Below are positions 36,771 to 46,604 of a stretch of DNA of 64,000 nucleotides, in pieces. The stretch's first letter is position 1; the number at the start of each line of letters is the position of its first letter. Under the pieces are notes generated by a model. It was given only the letters and a program-made list of their open reading frames with translations. It made no database searches and had not been told where the DNA came from. The translations under genes were made by a program, and so were the position numbers. Source of the stretch: Bacteroidetes bacterium UBA5697 (GTDB lineage: Bacteria > Bacteroidota > Bacteroidia > B-17B0 > Aurantibacillaceae); contig DIHL01000031.1 of assembly GCA_002420145.1 (NCBI GenBank), positions 1-64,000 on the forward strand. The letters run 5' to 3'.

Positions 36771-37820
36771 ATGAAAATATTAATTACTGGAGGCGCAGGA
36801 TTTATTGGTTCACATGTAGTAAGATTATTTGTCAATAAATACCCAAACTACAGCATTGTTAATCTTGATAAATTGACCTACGCAGGTAATTTAGCTAACT
36901 TAAAAGATATTGAAAACAAATCTAATTATACTTTTATAAAAGGAGATATTGTTGACGCTACTTTCATTAATCAGTTATTTAAAGAACACCAATTTAACGC
37001 TGTTATTCATTTAGCTGCCGAAAGTCATGTAGATAGAAGTATTACCAATCCATTAGAATTTGTTTACACAAACGTTATTGGAACTGTTAATTTACTAAAC
37101 GCTGCTAAAGAATTACACAAAGCAGATACTACTAAATTCACAAAATTTTATCATGTGTCAACTGATGAAGTATATGGTTCTTTAGGCGATACTGGTTTAT
37201 TTACCGAAACAACGGCTTACGACCCACATAGCCCCTACTCTGCCTCAAAAGCAAGTTCAGATCATTTTGTGCGTGCCTATCATGACACTTATAAATTACC
37301 TTGCGTGATTTCTAATTGTTCAAATAACTACGGTCCTTATCATTTTCCTGAAAAATTAATTCCACTTTGCATTAACAATATAAAAAACAATAAACCATTA
37401 CCTATTTATGGAAAAGGTGAAAATGTAAGAGATTGGTTATTTGTTGAAGATCATGCACGTGCCATTGATGTTATTTTTCATAATGCAACATTAGGAAGTA
37501 CATACAATATTGGTGGGCATAACGAATGGACAAACATTGATGTGATTCGTTTACTATGTGACATGATGGATGAAAAATTAGGAAGAGCAAAAGGCACTAA
37601 CCAAAAATTAATCACCTTTGTTACAGATAGAGCTGGACATGATTTACGTTATGCAATCGACTCAACCAAATTGCAAAAAGATTTAGGCTGGAAACCATCT
37701 CTTCAATTTGAAGAGGGTTTATCTAAAACAGTAGATTGGTATTTGCAAAACGAAGAATGGCTTAATAATGTTACTTCGGGAGCTTATGCTAGTTATTACG
37801 AAAAACAATATCAACATTAA
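36771..37820 (+). CDS. rfbB: dTDP-glucose 4,6-dehydratase
   Basis: 349 residues. The NAD-binding GGAGFIGSHVVRLF opens the protein and LDKLTYAGNLANL is diagnostic for the dTDP-glucose enzyme. STDEVYGSLGD and the catalytic Tyr156/Lys160 in PYSASKAS follow, then NNYGPYHFPEKLIP. It converts dTDP-glucose to the 4-keto-6-deoxy sugar, the branch point for rhamnose and related deoxysugars. rfbA, rfbC and rfbD are not in the window, so the final sugar is unknown. Confidence 0.94.
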   Translation: MKILITGGAGFIGSHVVRLFVNKYPNYSIVNLDKLTYAGNLANLKDIENKSNYTFIKGDIVDATFINQLFKEHQFNAVIHLAAESHVDRSITNPLEFVYTNVIGTVNLLNAAKELHKADTTKFTKFYHVSTDEVYGSLGDTGLFTETTAYDPHSPYSASKASSDHFVRAYHDTYKLPCVISNCSNNYGPYHFPEKLIPLCINNIKNNKPLPIYGKGENVRDWLFVEDHARAIDVIFHNATLGSTYNIGGHNEWTNIDVIRLLCDMMDEKLGRAKGTNQKLITFVTDRAGHDLRYAIDSTKLQKDLGWKPSLQFEEGLSKTVDWYLQNEEWLNNVTSGAYASYYEKQYQH

Positions 37821-37845
37821 TAAAGATCAGCTTATTATAAAGTAG

Positions 37846-39273
37846 ATGGTTTTTAGCAGTATTACATTTTTAGTTTATTTTTTACCCATTTTTTTATTGG
37901 CGTATCATTTAACACCCAATAAATTTAAAAATGCCTGCATCCTTATTTTCAGTATTGTGTTTTATGCTTGGGGAGGTCCTAAGTTTATCTTTGTTATTCT
38001 TGGAACTACTTTCTTAGATTTCTTTTTAGTCAATAAAATGGCTGAATCTAAATCTAGTAAAGCTAAAAAGCAATTACTAGTCATTTCTTTATTAATGAAT
38101 CTTGGATTGTTGTTTTATTTCAAGTACTCTAACTTTTTCATTGATAATATAAATGGAGCTTTAGGATTAGCTGGTGTTAAAGAAATTAGCTGGTTAAAAA
38201 TTGTGTTGCCTATCGGTATCTCATTTTATACTTTTGAAAGTGTAACCTACGTTGTTGATGTTTACAGAGGAGTTCATAAACCTTTAAAAAACTTCTGGCA
38301 TTATCAAACTTATATTTTACTGTTCCCAAAATTAATTGCTGGTCCAATCGTTCGTTATCATGATATTGCTGATCAAATAACAAACAGAGAAAAAAATTAT
38401 ACAGCCGAAGTAAAACTGAGTGGTTTTTACACCTTTTGTATTGGTTTAGCTAAAAAGGTAATTATTGCAAATACCATTGGCGCTCAAGCCGATGATGTTT
38501 TTAAATTAGATATCAATCAAATTGATTCTGCTGCTGCTTGGGTTGGAGCCATTGCTTATACCTTTCAAATTTATTTTGATTTTAGTGGTTATAGTGACAT
38601 GGCCATTGGCTTATGTAAAATCATGGGCATTAGATTACCCGAAAATTTCAACAATCCTTATTTATCATCTAGTATTACTGAGTTTTGGCGCCGATGGCAC
38701 ATGACTTTAGGTAGTTGGATGAAAAACTACTTATACATTCCCTTAGGAGGCAATAAAGTAGATTCGAACTTTAAATTATATCGCAACTTATTTATTGTGT
38801 TTTTACTTTCAGGGCTATGGCATGGCGCTAGTTGGAATTTTATTATTTGGGGAGCCTTTCATGGTTTATTTTTAGTATTAGAAAGATTATTCTTATTAAA
38901 AGTATATGATAAAACAGGGAAAATTATTTCTACGCTTCTTACTTTTTTAATTGTAGTGGTTGGTTGGGTTTATTTTAGATTAGAGGATTTAGAGCAAGCC
39001 AATCATGTAGTGAAAACAATGTTTAGTTTTAATTTTACTGATGGTAAATTTGCACTTCATAACGATTTTTACTTCTCTTTAAGTTTAGCAGTGTTCTTTT
39101 CTTTCTTTGCTTTTATTCCATTTACTAAAAACATTCAAGCTAAAGTATATGGCGAGAACCATACAGTTTTATCAAATACGATCATGGTATCTGTTAGTAT
39201 TTTATTATTCTATATATCCTTAAGTTATATAGCAGCTCTTGATTTTAATCCTTTTATTTATTTCAGATTTTAA
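37846..39273 (+). CDS. MBOAT-family membrane O-acyltransferase (AlgI-like)
   Basis: 475 residues with about ten membrane helices. The conserved region PIGISFYTFESVTYVVDVYRG, the stretch TEFWRRWHMTLGSWMKNYLYIP and the active-site His326 in SGLWHGASWNF with His339 in GAFHGLF match AlgI/DltB-type enzymes. These move acetyl or other acyl groups across the membrane to a periplasmic transferase. The next gene, 3 bp downstream, is such a partner, so together they probably acetylate the locus polysaccharide. Confidence 0.94.
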   Translation: MVFSSITFLVYFLPIFLLAYHLTPNKFKNACILIFSIVFYAWGGPKFIFVILGTTFLDFFLVNKMAESKSSKAKKQLLVISLLMNLGLLFYFKYSNFFIDNINGALGLAGVKEISWLKIVLPIGISFYTFESVTYVVDVYRGVHKPLKNFWHYQTYILLFPKLIAGPIVRYHDIADQITNREKNYTAEVKLSGFYTFCIGLAKKVIIANTIGAQADDVFKLDINQIDSAAAWVGAIAYTFQIYFDFSGYSDMAIGLCKIMGIRLPENFNNPYLSSSITEFWRRWHMTLGSWMKNYLYIPLGGNKVDSNFKLYRNLFIVFLLSGLWHGASWNFIIWGAFHGLFLVLERLFLLKVYDKTGKIISTLLTFLIVVVGWVYFRLEDLEQANHVVKTMFSFNFTDGKFALHNDFYFSLSLAVFFSFFAFIPFTKNIQAKVYGENHTVLSNTIMVSVSILLFYISLSYIAALDFNPFIYFRF

Positions 39274-39276
39274 GTC

Positions 39277-40596
39277 ATGGCAAAAAATAAATCATATAAC
39301 CTTTTTGTTATTGTTGCCTTTGTGGCATTATGCTATCCTATGATTATGGGATTTATGAAAAGTGAATGTATTCCAAATTTAACTGGTATAGTTATAAACA
39401 ACGTAAATCCTGATTCACTTTTAAAGAAAGACAAAGGCATGTGGTTTAGTGGCGAATATCAATCATTAAAAGACGATTATAATAACGATCATTGGGCTTT
39501 TAAAGAAACCTTTGTGAGATTAAATAATCAATTTTATTATGACGTATTTAATCAAATACGAGTAAACTCTTTTGTGGCAGGAAAGGATGACTATGTGTAT
39601 AGTGAAACCTATATTTTTTCGGCCTTTGGAGATGATTATGTAGGGGAACAAAAAATCAAAACGAAATTAGAGAAAGCAAAAGTTGTTCAGGATTCATTAA
39701 AGAAAAAAGGGATTGATTTATTATTAGTATTTGCTCCAGGTAAAGGAGAATATTGTATTGAAAAAATAGAAGACAAATACAAACACACTCCTCTTCGCAC
39801 AAATTACGAATCATACATTGCCAATTCAAAACAGTTAGGCATTAATGTTCTTGATTTAAAAGCTTATTTTCAAAAATTAAAACCCACAACTCCCTATCCT
39901 TTATTTCCTAAGTTTGGACACCACTGGAGTTTTTATGGCGAGTGTTTGGCTGTAGATACAATTATTGGTTACATCGAGAAATTACATCAATGCGATATGC
40001 CAGATATTACTTGGAAAAAAATTGAAGTAGTCGATACTGCCAGAAGCAGAGATGCTGATGTTTTAAAAAGCATGAACCTTTATCGTAATCCAAACCAAAA
40101 CATGAAACTAGCTTACCCAGAGGTAATGTTTGAACAGGATACTACAAAAAACAAAACACGTGTACTTACTATTTCTGATAGTTATTGGTACGGACCAGTG
40201 TATATGGGCGTTGGTTATAGTTGTTTTGCTGGTGGAGAGTTTTGGTATTATTATAACAAGGTTATTCCATCACCAACTCCAGGACAAAAAGTAGAAGTAT
40301 GGCAGTTAGATTTAAAACAACAAATAGAAAGTAATCAAGTGATTATGTTACTATATTCTGATGGCAACTTGCCCAACTTTGCTAATACGTTTATTGAAGA
40401 TGCTTATGAATTGTACACCAATCCAAAAGCATATTACACTCGTGTAGAAAAAAATAAAGCTATTAGAGAGTTTGAAAAACAAATTCGCGAAAAGCCTGTA
40501 TTATTAAAAAAAGCAACTCAAAAATCTAATGACTTACAAATTCCTTTAGATTCGGCCATTAAACTGGATGCTATGAAATTAGCTGGTTTAAACTAA
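39277..40596 (+). CDS. AlgJ/AlgX-like SGNH O-acetyltransferase partner
   Basis: 439 residues. One N-terminal membrane helix (about 9-26) anchors a periplasmic domain. The fold matches AlgJ/AlgX-type SGNH-like transferases: LLLVFAPGKGEYCIEK, the HxW motif in KFGHHWSFYG, and the Ser motif VLTISDSYW followed by a glycine-rich strand. It should receive the acyl group delivered by the MBOAT protein and place it on the polysaccharide. Three base pairs separate the two genes. Confidence 0.88.
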   Translation: MAKNKSYNLFVIVAFVALCYPMIMGFMKSECIPNLTGIVINNVNPDSLLKKDKGMWFSGEYQSLKDDYNNDHWAFKETFVRLNNQFYYDVFNQIRVNSFVAGKDDYVYSETYIFSAFGDDYVGEQKIKTKLEKAKVVQDSLKKKGIDLLLVFAPGKGEYCIEKIEDKYKHTPLRTNYESYIANSKQLGINVLDLKAYFQKLKPTTPYPLFPKFGHHWSFYGECLAVDTIIGYIEKLHQCDMPDITWKKIEVVDTARSRDADVLKSMNLYRNPNQNMKLAYPEVMFEQDTTKNKTRVLTISDSYWYGPVYMGVGYSCFAGGEFWYYYNKVIPSPTPGQKVEVWQLDLKQQIESNQVIMLLYSDGNLPNFANTFIEDAYELYTNPKAYYTRVEKNKAIREFEKQIREKPVLLKKATQKSNDLQIPLDSAIKLDAMKLAGLN

Positions 40597-40597
40597 A

Positions 40598-41788
40598 ATG
40601 AAACGTAAAGAACTGATTATATTAATTACCCTGGCCTTTGTTCAGTTCTCTAATATTTTAGATGGAATGATTTTGATGCCTTTGGCACCAACTATTAAAG
40701 ATGCTTTTTTGATAGACACTCGTCATTTTGGTTGGTTAGTTTCTTCTTTTGGAATTGCAGCTGGATGTTCTGCTTTCTTTTCTACTTTTTGGGCAGATAA
40801 ATTTGATAGAAAAAAAATCCTCATCATTCTTTATATTGGATTTATCATTGGTACATTTTTCTGTGCCATTTCTCCAAACTATAACTTTTTTATCATTGCT
40901 CGTATTTTCACTGGTTTATTTGGAGGCGTTTGTAGCTCAGTGATATTAGCCATTGTAGGCGATGTTATTCCTAATGAAAGGAGAGCACAAGCCATGGGTA
41001 TTATTATGATGGGTTTTGCATTAGCATCTGTTATTGGCATTCCATTAGGATTAATCATCGCAAATTCATTTAGTTGGCAAATGCCTTTTTATGTGATATG
41101 TGCATTGGGCTTTATTGTATTGTTATGTATTATTATATTTATCCCTAATGTAAATTCTCATTTAAAGCAACCTTTAAAACACACTACAAAAGATTTTTAT
41201 CGCGCTATTTTCTCAAGCAATTCTACATTGATAGCCTTAAGTTTGCCCGCTATTATGGTTGTGGCTCACATGGCCATTATCCCTTACATTACTGATTTCA
41301 GTGTCAACAATCTCCATTTATCTCGCACGCATGATGTGCCATTAATGTATTTAATAGGTGGTATTTTATCAGTTATTAATTCGCCAATTGTAGGTAAACT
41401 TTCTGATAAACATGGGCGCTATAATATGTTTGTGATATTGAGTTGTATTGCCATTTTTCCAATACTATTTATGACAAACTTACAAGCTGCTAGTTTAACT
41501 ATCTTTTTGATTTGCACCTCATTCTTTTTTATTGGCTCCGGAGGAAGATTAATACCAATTCAAGCCATGGTTACTTCTGCTGTTCCTCCTCAATTTAGAG
41601 GAAGTTTTATGGCTCTAAACTCCGCATTGCAACAGTTTACAATGGGAATAATTACCTTAATTGGAGGTTTAATCATCACCAATAACGAAAAAGGAGAGCT
41701 TGAACATTACAATATTGTTGGATATATTGCTATTGCAGGCACACTTTTATCATTATACATCGCTAAAAAAGTAAAAGTAGTTAGTTAA
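40598..41788 (+). CDS. MFS transporter
   Basis: 396 residues, twelve membrane helices in two halves. Loop 2-3 has WADKFDRKKILI and the second half repeats this as GKLSDKHGRYNMF, the classic MFS duplication. The VIGIPLG...I region in helix 5 resembles drug/H+ antiporters and sugar exporters of the DHA1 type. It begins one base after the acetyltransferase stop. The substrate is not evident; linkage to the polysaccharide genes may be incidental. Confidence 0.9.
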   Translation: MKRKELIILITLAFVQFSNILDGMILMPLAPTIKDAFLIDTRHFGWLVSSFGIAAGCSAFFSTFWADKFDRKKILIILYIGFIIGTFFCAISPNYNFFIIARIFTGLFGGVCSSVILAIVGDVIPNERRAQAMGIIMMGFALASVIGIPLGLIIANSFSWQMPFYVICALGFIVLLCIIIFIPNVNSHLKQPLKHTTKDFYRAIFSSNSTLIALSLPAIMVVAHMAIIPYITDFSVNNLHLSRTHDVPLMYLIGGILSVINSPIVGKLSDKHGRYNMFVILSCIAIFPILFMTNLQAASLTIFLICTSFFFIGSGGRLIPIQAMVTSAVPPQFRGSFMALNSALQQFTMGIITLIGGLIITNNEKGELEHYNIVGYIAIAGTLLSLYIAKKVKVVS

Positions 41789-41854
41789 TTTTTTTACAGG
41801 TATTTTCTCTAGAATCATTAATTTCCGTAAATTGTGTGTGCTTAAAATAATCAC

Positions 41855-43267
41855 ATGCGAAAACTATTACTTCTTATTTGCTTAGTTAATTTAACTAACA
41901 ATTTTACTGCTCAAACCTATCCAAGTCTTAATATTAATTTATTAGCTCACCTAAATCCTGAAACGGATGCAACTGGAACAGATGGCAGAAAATATTCGGG
42001 ATGCTGGGGTTGGGCACAAACCAATAAAAACCGTGAGTACGCTATTGTTGGAACTAGTAGCCAAACCTATTTTATAGATGTGACTAATCCTGCTAGTCCA
42101 GTTGTGGTTGATTCTGTAAAAGCAAAACATGCAGGTTGTACTTGGAGAGAAATGAAAACATACCAAAACTACTGTTATATAGTTAGCGACGATGCTCCAC
42201 CAAATACATTTCAAATTGTGGATATGCAATACTTGCCAGATTCTGTGCATGTTATTCATAACGGTACAACGTATTTTGAACGTAGTCATACCATCTTTAT
42301 TGATAATGATAAAATGTATTGTGGTTCTGTAACCGAAGCATCTGGTGCAGGTTATTCAACGATGCGCGTTTATAGTTTAGCCACTCCAACAGCACCCGTT
42401 TTAATTAGAAAACTAGAACAAGATATTAATACAACTATTATTGATGTGGTTCACGACATGTATGTTCGTAATGATACAATTTATGCCTCTTGTGGTTTTA
42501 AAGGATTTCATATTTTAAAATTAACTGCAAGTAATACATTTTCCTTAATGCAATCTTACACTGGATACGCATACAGTGGATACAACCATAGTTCATGGCA
42601 AACCGATGATAGAAAAACAATGGTGTTTGCAGATGAAGTTGGTGCCCATTTACCAGCTAAAGTAATTGATGTGACTAATTTTAATAATATCACCTTAGTA
42701 GATACCATTCGTTCTAGCTACACAGCAACCGCTCATAATCCTTATATTGTAGGTAACAGATGGTGTTGGTTAAGTTCATACCAAGATGGTTTGTATTTAT
42801 ACGACATCTCCAATCCATCCAACACAACCATTTATGGCTATTTCGATACGCAGCCTCAAACTGGAACTACTAACTATAGCGGAAATTGGGGGGCTTATCC
42901 TTATTTACCAAGCAAAATTATTATTGCCTGTGATATGCAAAATGGAATTTTTATTTTAGAAGGAGACAATACTTATCAGGGTTCTGTTGGAATTGGAGAA
43001 CAGTCCTCACAGTCTTCTATGTTCTCTGTTTATCCAAATCCGGCTAAAGATGAGATTCATTTTTTAATCGCCAATCAATCTCACAAAAACATACAATGCA
43101 CTATTACAGATGTTTTAGGAAAAGTAGTTTACACTGAATCATTAAACATCGATGACGCCTTTTACAAAACAACCATTCATACGAGTGCATTACACAACGG
43201 ATGTTATTTTGTAACATTAAAAGGTAACAACCTAAACGAAACTAAAAAAATACTTATTCAAAAATAA
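41855..43267 (+). CDS. Choice-of-anchor B family secreted protein with T9SS domain
   Basis: 470 residues. A signal peptide (ending NFTAQ) is followed by the choice-of-anchor B region: LLAHLNPETDA, the Trp-rich GCWGWAQ, IVGTSSQTYFIDVTNPASP and several LVIVD-like propeller repeats (DVTNFNNITLVDT, YDISNPSNTTIYG). The C-terminal ~80 residues from FSVYPNPAKDEIHFL to ETKKILIQK are a type A T9SS sorting domain. It should be exported and surface-attached. Function unknown. Confidence 0.9.
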   Translation: MRKLLLLICLVNLTNNFTAQTYPSLNINLLAHLNPETDATGTDGRKYSGCWGWAQTNKNREYAIVGTSSQTYFIDVTNPASPVVVDSVKAKHAGCTWREMKTYQNYCYIVSDDAPPNTFQIVDMQYLPDSVHVIHNGTTYFERSHTIFIDNDKMYCGSVTEASGAGYSTMRVYSLATPTAPVLIRKLEQDINTTIIDVVHDMYVRNDTIYASCGFKGFHILKLTASNTFSLMQSYTGYAYSGYNHSSWQTDDRKTMVFADEVGAHLPAKVIDVTNFNNITLVDTIRSSYTATAHNPYIVGNRWCWLSSYQDGLYLYDISNPSNTTIYGYFDTQPQTGTTNYSGNWGAYPYLPSKIIIACDMQNGIFILEGDNTYQGSVGIGEQSSQSSMFSVYPNPAKDEIHFLIANQSHKNIQCTITDVLGKVVYTESLNIDDAFYKTTIHTSALHNGCYFVTLKGNNLNETKKILIQK

Positions 43268-43269
43268 AT

Positions 43270-44439
43270 ATGTTTACTGAAAACTCTATTATTGGCGTTG
43301 TTGGTTCTGGCGCTATGGGAAGCGGAATTGCTCAAGTAGCAGCCACTGCTGGTCATCCAACCATTGTTTACGATACAAACTCTGCGGCATTAGAAAAAGC
43401 AAAAACTAATTTATCTAATTCATTAAAAAAACTAGTTGAAAAAGAAAAAATTTCTAGCGATAAAGCTCAATCCATTTTAGAATTAACGTCTTACTCTAGC
43501 TCTATTCAAGATTTTAAATCCTGTGATTTAATTATTGAAGCTATTGTTGAGAATATTGGTATTAAGCAATCTGTATTTAAAGAGTTAGAAAGCATTACAT
43601 CTGATACATGCGTATTAGCTTCAAATACGTCGTCATTATCCATCACATCCATTGCATCGGCTTGTAATAATCCCGAAAAAGTCATTGGGATTCATTTTTT
43701 CAATCCAGCTACCTTAATGCCTTTGGTTGAAATTATTCCTGGAGTAGCTACTGATATGGTTGTGGCTAACCACTGTCAAGCATTAATAAATAGCTGGGGC
43801 AAAGTAACGGTGATGGCAAAAGATACTCCTGGTTTCATTGTCAATCGAGTGGCTCGTCCTTTTTACAGTGAGGCACTTCGTATTTATGACGAACAAATTA
43901 CTGATATGGCAACAATTGATTGGGCCATGAGAGAAGTTGGTGGTTTTAGAATGGGACCATTTGAGTTGATGGATTTAATTGGACATGATGTAAACTATGT
44001 GGTTACGGAAACCGTATGGAAACAATTTTATTACGATCCTCGTTTTAAACCCTCTTTAACTCAAAAGCGTTTATTAGAAGCCAAATTTTTAGGGAAGAAA
44101 ACCAATAGAGGTTTTTATGATTATAGAGAAGGAGCCTCTTTACCTGAACCAAATAAAGATGAAGTTTTAGCAAAATATATTGTTAACCGAGTACTTTGCA
44201 TGTTAATTAATGAAGCTTGCGATACCAAATACTTAGGAATTGCCTCGGCTGCTGATATTGATTTGGCGATGACAAAGGGAGTCAATTATCCTAAAGGCTT
44301 ATTAAAGTGGGCTGATGAAATAGGTATTGCTCATGTTTTAACTACTTTAAATGATTTATATAACGAATACCAAGAGGATAGATACCGTGCCTGCATATTA
44401 CTTAAACAAATGGTAAAGCAAGGCAAAAGCTTTTATTAA
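43270..44439 (+). CDS. 3-hydroxyacyl-CoA dehydrogenase
   Basis: 389 residues. The Rossmann motif GVVGSGAMGSGIAQVAA (about 8-24) binds NAD. The catalytic His lies in GIHFFNPATLMPLVEII, with the following Asn/Ser region in DTPGFIVNRVARPF. Two 3HCDH C-terminal domains follow, the second ending near the C-terminus. It oxidises 3-hydroxyacyl-CoA in beta-oxidation or 3-hydroxybutyryl-CoA metabolism. Length between the simple and the fused multifunctional enzymes points to the PaaH type. Two bases separate it from the previous gene, whose role is unrelated. Confidence 0.92.
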   Translation: MFTENSIIGVVGSGAMGSGIAQVAATAGHPTIVYDTNSAALEKAKTNLSNSLKKLVEKEKISSDKAQSILELTSYSSSIQDFKSCDLIIEAIVENIGIKQSVFKELESITSDTCVLASNTSSLSITSIASACNNPEKVIGIHFFNPATLMPLVEIIPGVATDMVVANHCQALINSWGKVTVMAKDTPGFIVNRVARPFYSEALRIYDEQITDMATIDWAMREVGGFRMGPFELMDLIGHDVNYVVTETVWKQFYYDPRFKPSLTQKRLLEAKFLGKKTNRGFYDYREGASLPEPNKDEVLAKYIVNRVLCMLINEACDTKYLGIASAADIDLAMTKGVNYPKGLLKWADEIGIAHVLTTLNDLYNEYQEDRYRACILLKQMVKQGKSFY

Positions 44440-44473
44440 CTAGTTAATGTGCCAAACCAGTGAGTGTAACTGT

Positions 44474-44504
44474 TTGGTAATTAAATTTATAGTTGTTATA
44501 TTTG
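44474..44504 (+). promoter_or_regulatory. Consensus promoter overlapped by a hairpin
   Basis: TTG (44474-44476), 20 nt, TATATTTG (44497-44504): a full Bacteroidota consensus for the lipoprotein gene, whose ATG lies 21 nt downstream. The TTG is also part of the right arm of an inverted repeat (CCAAACCAGT at 44452 and ACTGTTTGG at 44469), which might be an operator or the terminator of the dehydrogenase gene. Confidence 0.7.
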
Positions 44505-44525
44505 GATATCAAAAACTCATTAAAA

Positions 44526-45095
44526 ATGAAAAAACTCATTTTATCAGCATTATCGGTATTAATATTAGGAAGTATTGTGTTTATTTCTTGTAAATCAAAA
44601 AATGATAGCGATGCGATTGCTCCAACTTATAAAGATGAAGCGCAAGGCGGTACTGGAGGAAATCCAAACATTACTAATGTAACGACTACTGGTACAATTG
44701 CTACAACATCTACTCAACAAAACTCAAGTATTGCTAATGTTGGTGATGCTACATGGTTTAGTTCTGGTTGCACAACTGGACAAACATGTTTAACTAACGT
44801 TAATAACAGTACAGGAACAACTATTTCAATTTGTTTTTCTGCTCCTCCAACTGCTGGATCATACCAATTAGTTGGAAACAGTAGCTTATTAGGACCAGGT
44901 AAAGCATTTATGACTGTTACCAATCCTCCTAGTCAAGACCCAGGTACTTCATGGTATTCTTGGGCTGGTGGTAATGTAAATGTTACATTAGGTACTCCTT
45001 CAGGAATTACGGCAACATTCTCAAACATCCCATGTTATAAAGCACAAGGAACTTTTTATGCCGTTACGGTTTCTGGTTCTGTTGGTTGCTTATAA
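44526..45095 (+). CDS. Hypothetical lipoprotein, Gly/Thr/Ser-rich
   Basis: 189 residues from the ATG at 44526; an upstream in-frame ATG would overlap the promoter. The lipobox FISC gives lipidation at Cys22. The mature part is rich in Gly, Thr, Asn and Ser with a central pair of Cys (SSGCTTGQTCLTN) and two more near SIPC-like and VGCL ends, so disulfides are likely. No known family is recognised. A hairpin terminator follows. Confidence 0.8.
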   Translation: MKKLILSALSVLILGSIVFISCKSKNDSDAIAPTYKDEAQGGTGGNPNITNVTTTGTIATTSTQQNSSIANVGDATWFSSGCTTGQTCLTNVNNSTGTTISICFSAPPTAGSYQLVGNSSLLGPGKAFMTVTNPPSQDPGTSWYSWAGGNVNVTLGTPSGITATFSNIPCYKAQGTFYAVTVSGSVGCL

Positions 45096-45115
45096 TCTTA
45101 AAGAATATTAATTTT

Positions 45116-45146
45116 AAGGCTCTGCAACCATGCAGAGCCTTTTTTA
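45116..45146 (+). terminator. Terminator after the lipoprotein gene
   Basis: Eleven-base arms AAGGCTCTGCA and TGCAGAGCCTT around a four-base loop, followed by a T run. Confidence 0.88.
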
Positions 45147-45203
45147 TTTACGGAAACTATCAATCACATAATTACCCGATTAAAAAAATCTTATACTTTA
45201 GAT

Positions 45204-46601
45204 GTGAGGGCCCTATCCATTATGAGAATTGGAGTAGGCTTAATCTTATTACTTGATTTAGGTATTCGTTCCCTATCTATTAAAGCTTTTTTTACAGATG
45301 AAGGAGTTCTGCCAATCAGTGTTTTAAAACAATACAATTGGAGCGCTAATTATTTTTCTTTTCATACGATTAGTGGTGATTTATGGTGGCAGATTGTATT
45401 ATTTATAATTAATGCTTTATGCATCGTTTTATTAATTGTTGGTTACAGAACTCGCTTATTTACATTTATCTGTTGGGCATTTTTAACCTCGCTTCAAAAT
45501 CGTAATCCTTTTATCGTGCAAGGTGGCGATGATTTATTACGCATCCTTTTATTTTGGGCCATATTTTTACCTTGGGGAGAACGTTACTCCATTCAAAAAA
45601 AATCACACTATCCCACGCACTATTTTTCGATAGCCAATGTTGGCTACATGCTCCTTCCCTGCTCTATCTTCTTTTTTTCGGCGCTATTAAAAACTTCTCC
45701 CGAATGGCGTTCTGAAGGAACTGCTTTATACTATGCTTTAAGTTTGGATCAAATTAGATTACCATTCGGCACTTTCATTTATCAATATCCTAGTTTATTA
45801 AAAGCCCTCACCTTTATTGTTTTTTATATCGAATTATTAGCGCCCATTTTAATTATACTTCCATTTGTATCCAACAAAATCAGAATTTTTGGAATCATCT
45901 GCTATGTTGGATTATTTATTGGCATTGCTAGTACCCTTTATGTTGGCTTGTTTTATAGTATTGGTATTGTATCTCTTATTGGACTTTTTCCATCATCTTG
46001 GATGGACTGGTTTGAATTTAAACTCTACAAAAACAAAATAGAGATAGTACTTTCTGAATCAGAAAATACTAAACCATCTTTTATTTACAATTCATTCATA
46101 TTTATCAAAAATTATTTCATTGTTGGTATTATCTTATTTTGTTTAATGATGAATTTAGGAAGCGTCAAAGAATTTCCGTATGCCTTAGATTCTAACATAG
46201 TAACCTATGGCAAAGTATTACGATTAGAACAAAACTGGGGAATGTTTTCGCCTCACATTTTAAAAGATGATGGTTGGTTTGTGTATAGTGGTTTTAATCA
46301 AAAGCATCAATACATTGATATTAAACATCACAAAGACAAAGTTTCTTTTGAAAAACCAAACCCCGTAGTTTGTGAATTTGAAAGTGACAGGTGGCGTAAA
46401 TTTCAAGAAAACTATACCTTTAACAATAACAATTACATGAGACCTTTTTATTGTAAATATTTAATCAATAAATGGAACAATGAAAATCCTAATAATAAAA
46501 TTAGCGACCTAACCATTTTTTTCATGAAAGAAACAAGCTTACCTGATTACAAAACAAAAGCTGTTGAAAAAATTGCCGTCTGTAATTGTCAAGATAAATA
46601 A
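45204..46601 (+). CDS. HTTM-domain membrane protein (gamma-carboxylase-like)
   Basis: 465 residues with about eight membrane helices. The N-terminal region with LLDLGIRSLSIKAFFTDEGVLP, RNPFIVQGGDDLLRILLFW and LLPCSIFFFSALLKTSPEWRSEGTALYYAL is the HTTM domain, first named in vitamin K-dependent gamma-carboxylases. The C-terminal ~130 residues are periplasmic. Bacterial members are of unknown function. The start is GTG at 45204; an ATG at 45222 (MRIGVG) is also possible. A methyltransferase gene follows 3 bp downstream. Confidence 0.85.
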   Translation: MRALSIMRIGVGLILLLDLGIRSLSIKAFFTDEGVLPISVLKQYNWSANYFSFHTISGDLWWQIVLFIINALCIVLLIVGYRTRLFTFICWAFLTSLQNRNPFIVQGGDDLLRILLFWAIFLPWGERYSIQKKSHYPTHYFSIANVGYMLLPCSIFFFSALLKTSPEWRSEGTALYYALSLDQIRLPFGTFIYQYPSLLKALTFIVFYIELLAPILIILPFVSNKIRIFGIICYVGLFIGIASTLYVGLFYSIGIVSLIGLFPSSWMDWFEFKLYKNKIEIVLSESENTKPSFIYNSFIFIKNYFIVGIILFCLMMNLGSVKEFPYALDSNIVTYGKVLRLEQNWGMFSPHILKDDGWFVYSGFNQKHQYIDIKHHKDKVSFEKPNPVVCEFESDRWRKFQENYTFNNNNYMRPFYCKYLINKWNNENPNNKISDLTIFFMKETSLPDYKTKAVEKIAVCNCQDK

Positions 46602-46604
46602 ATA

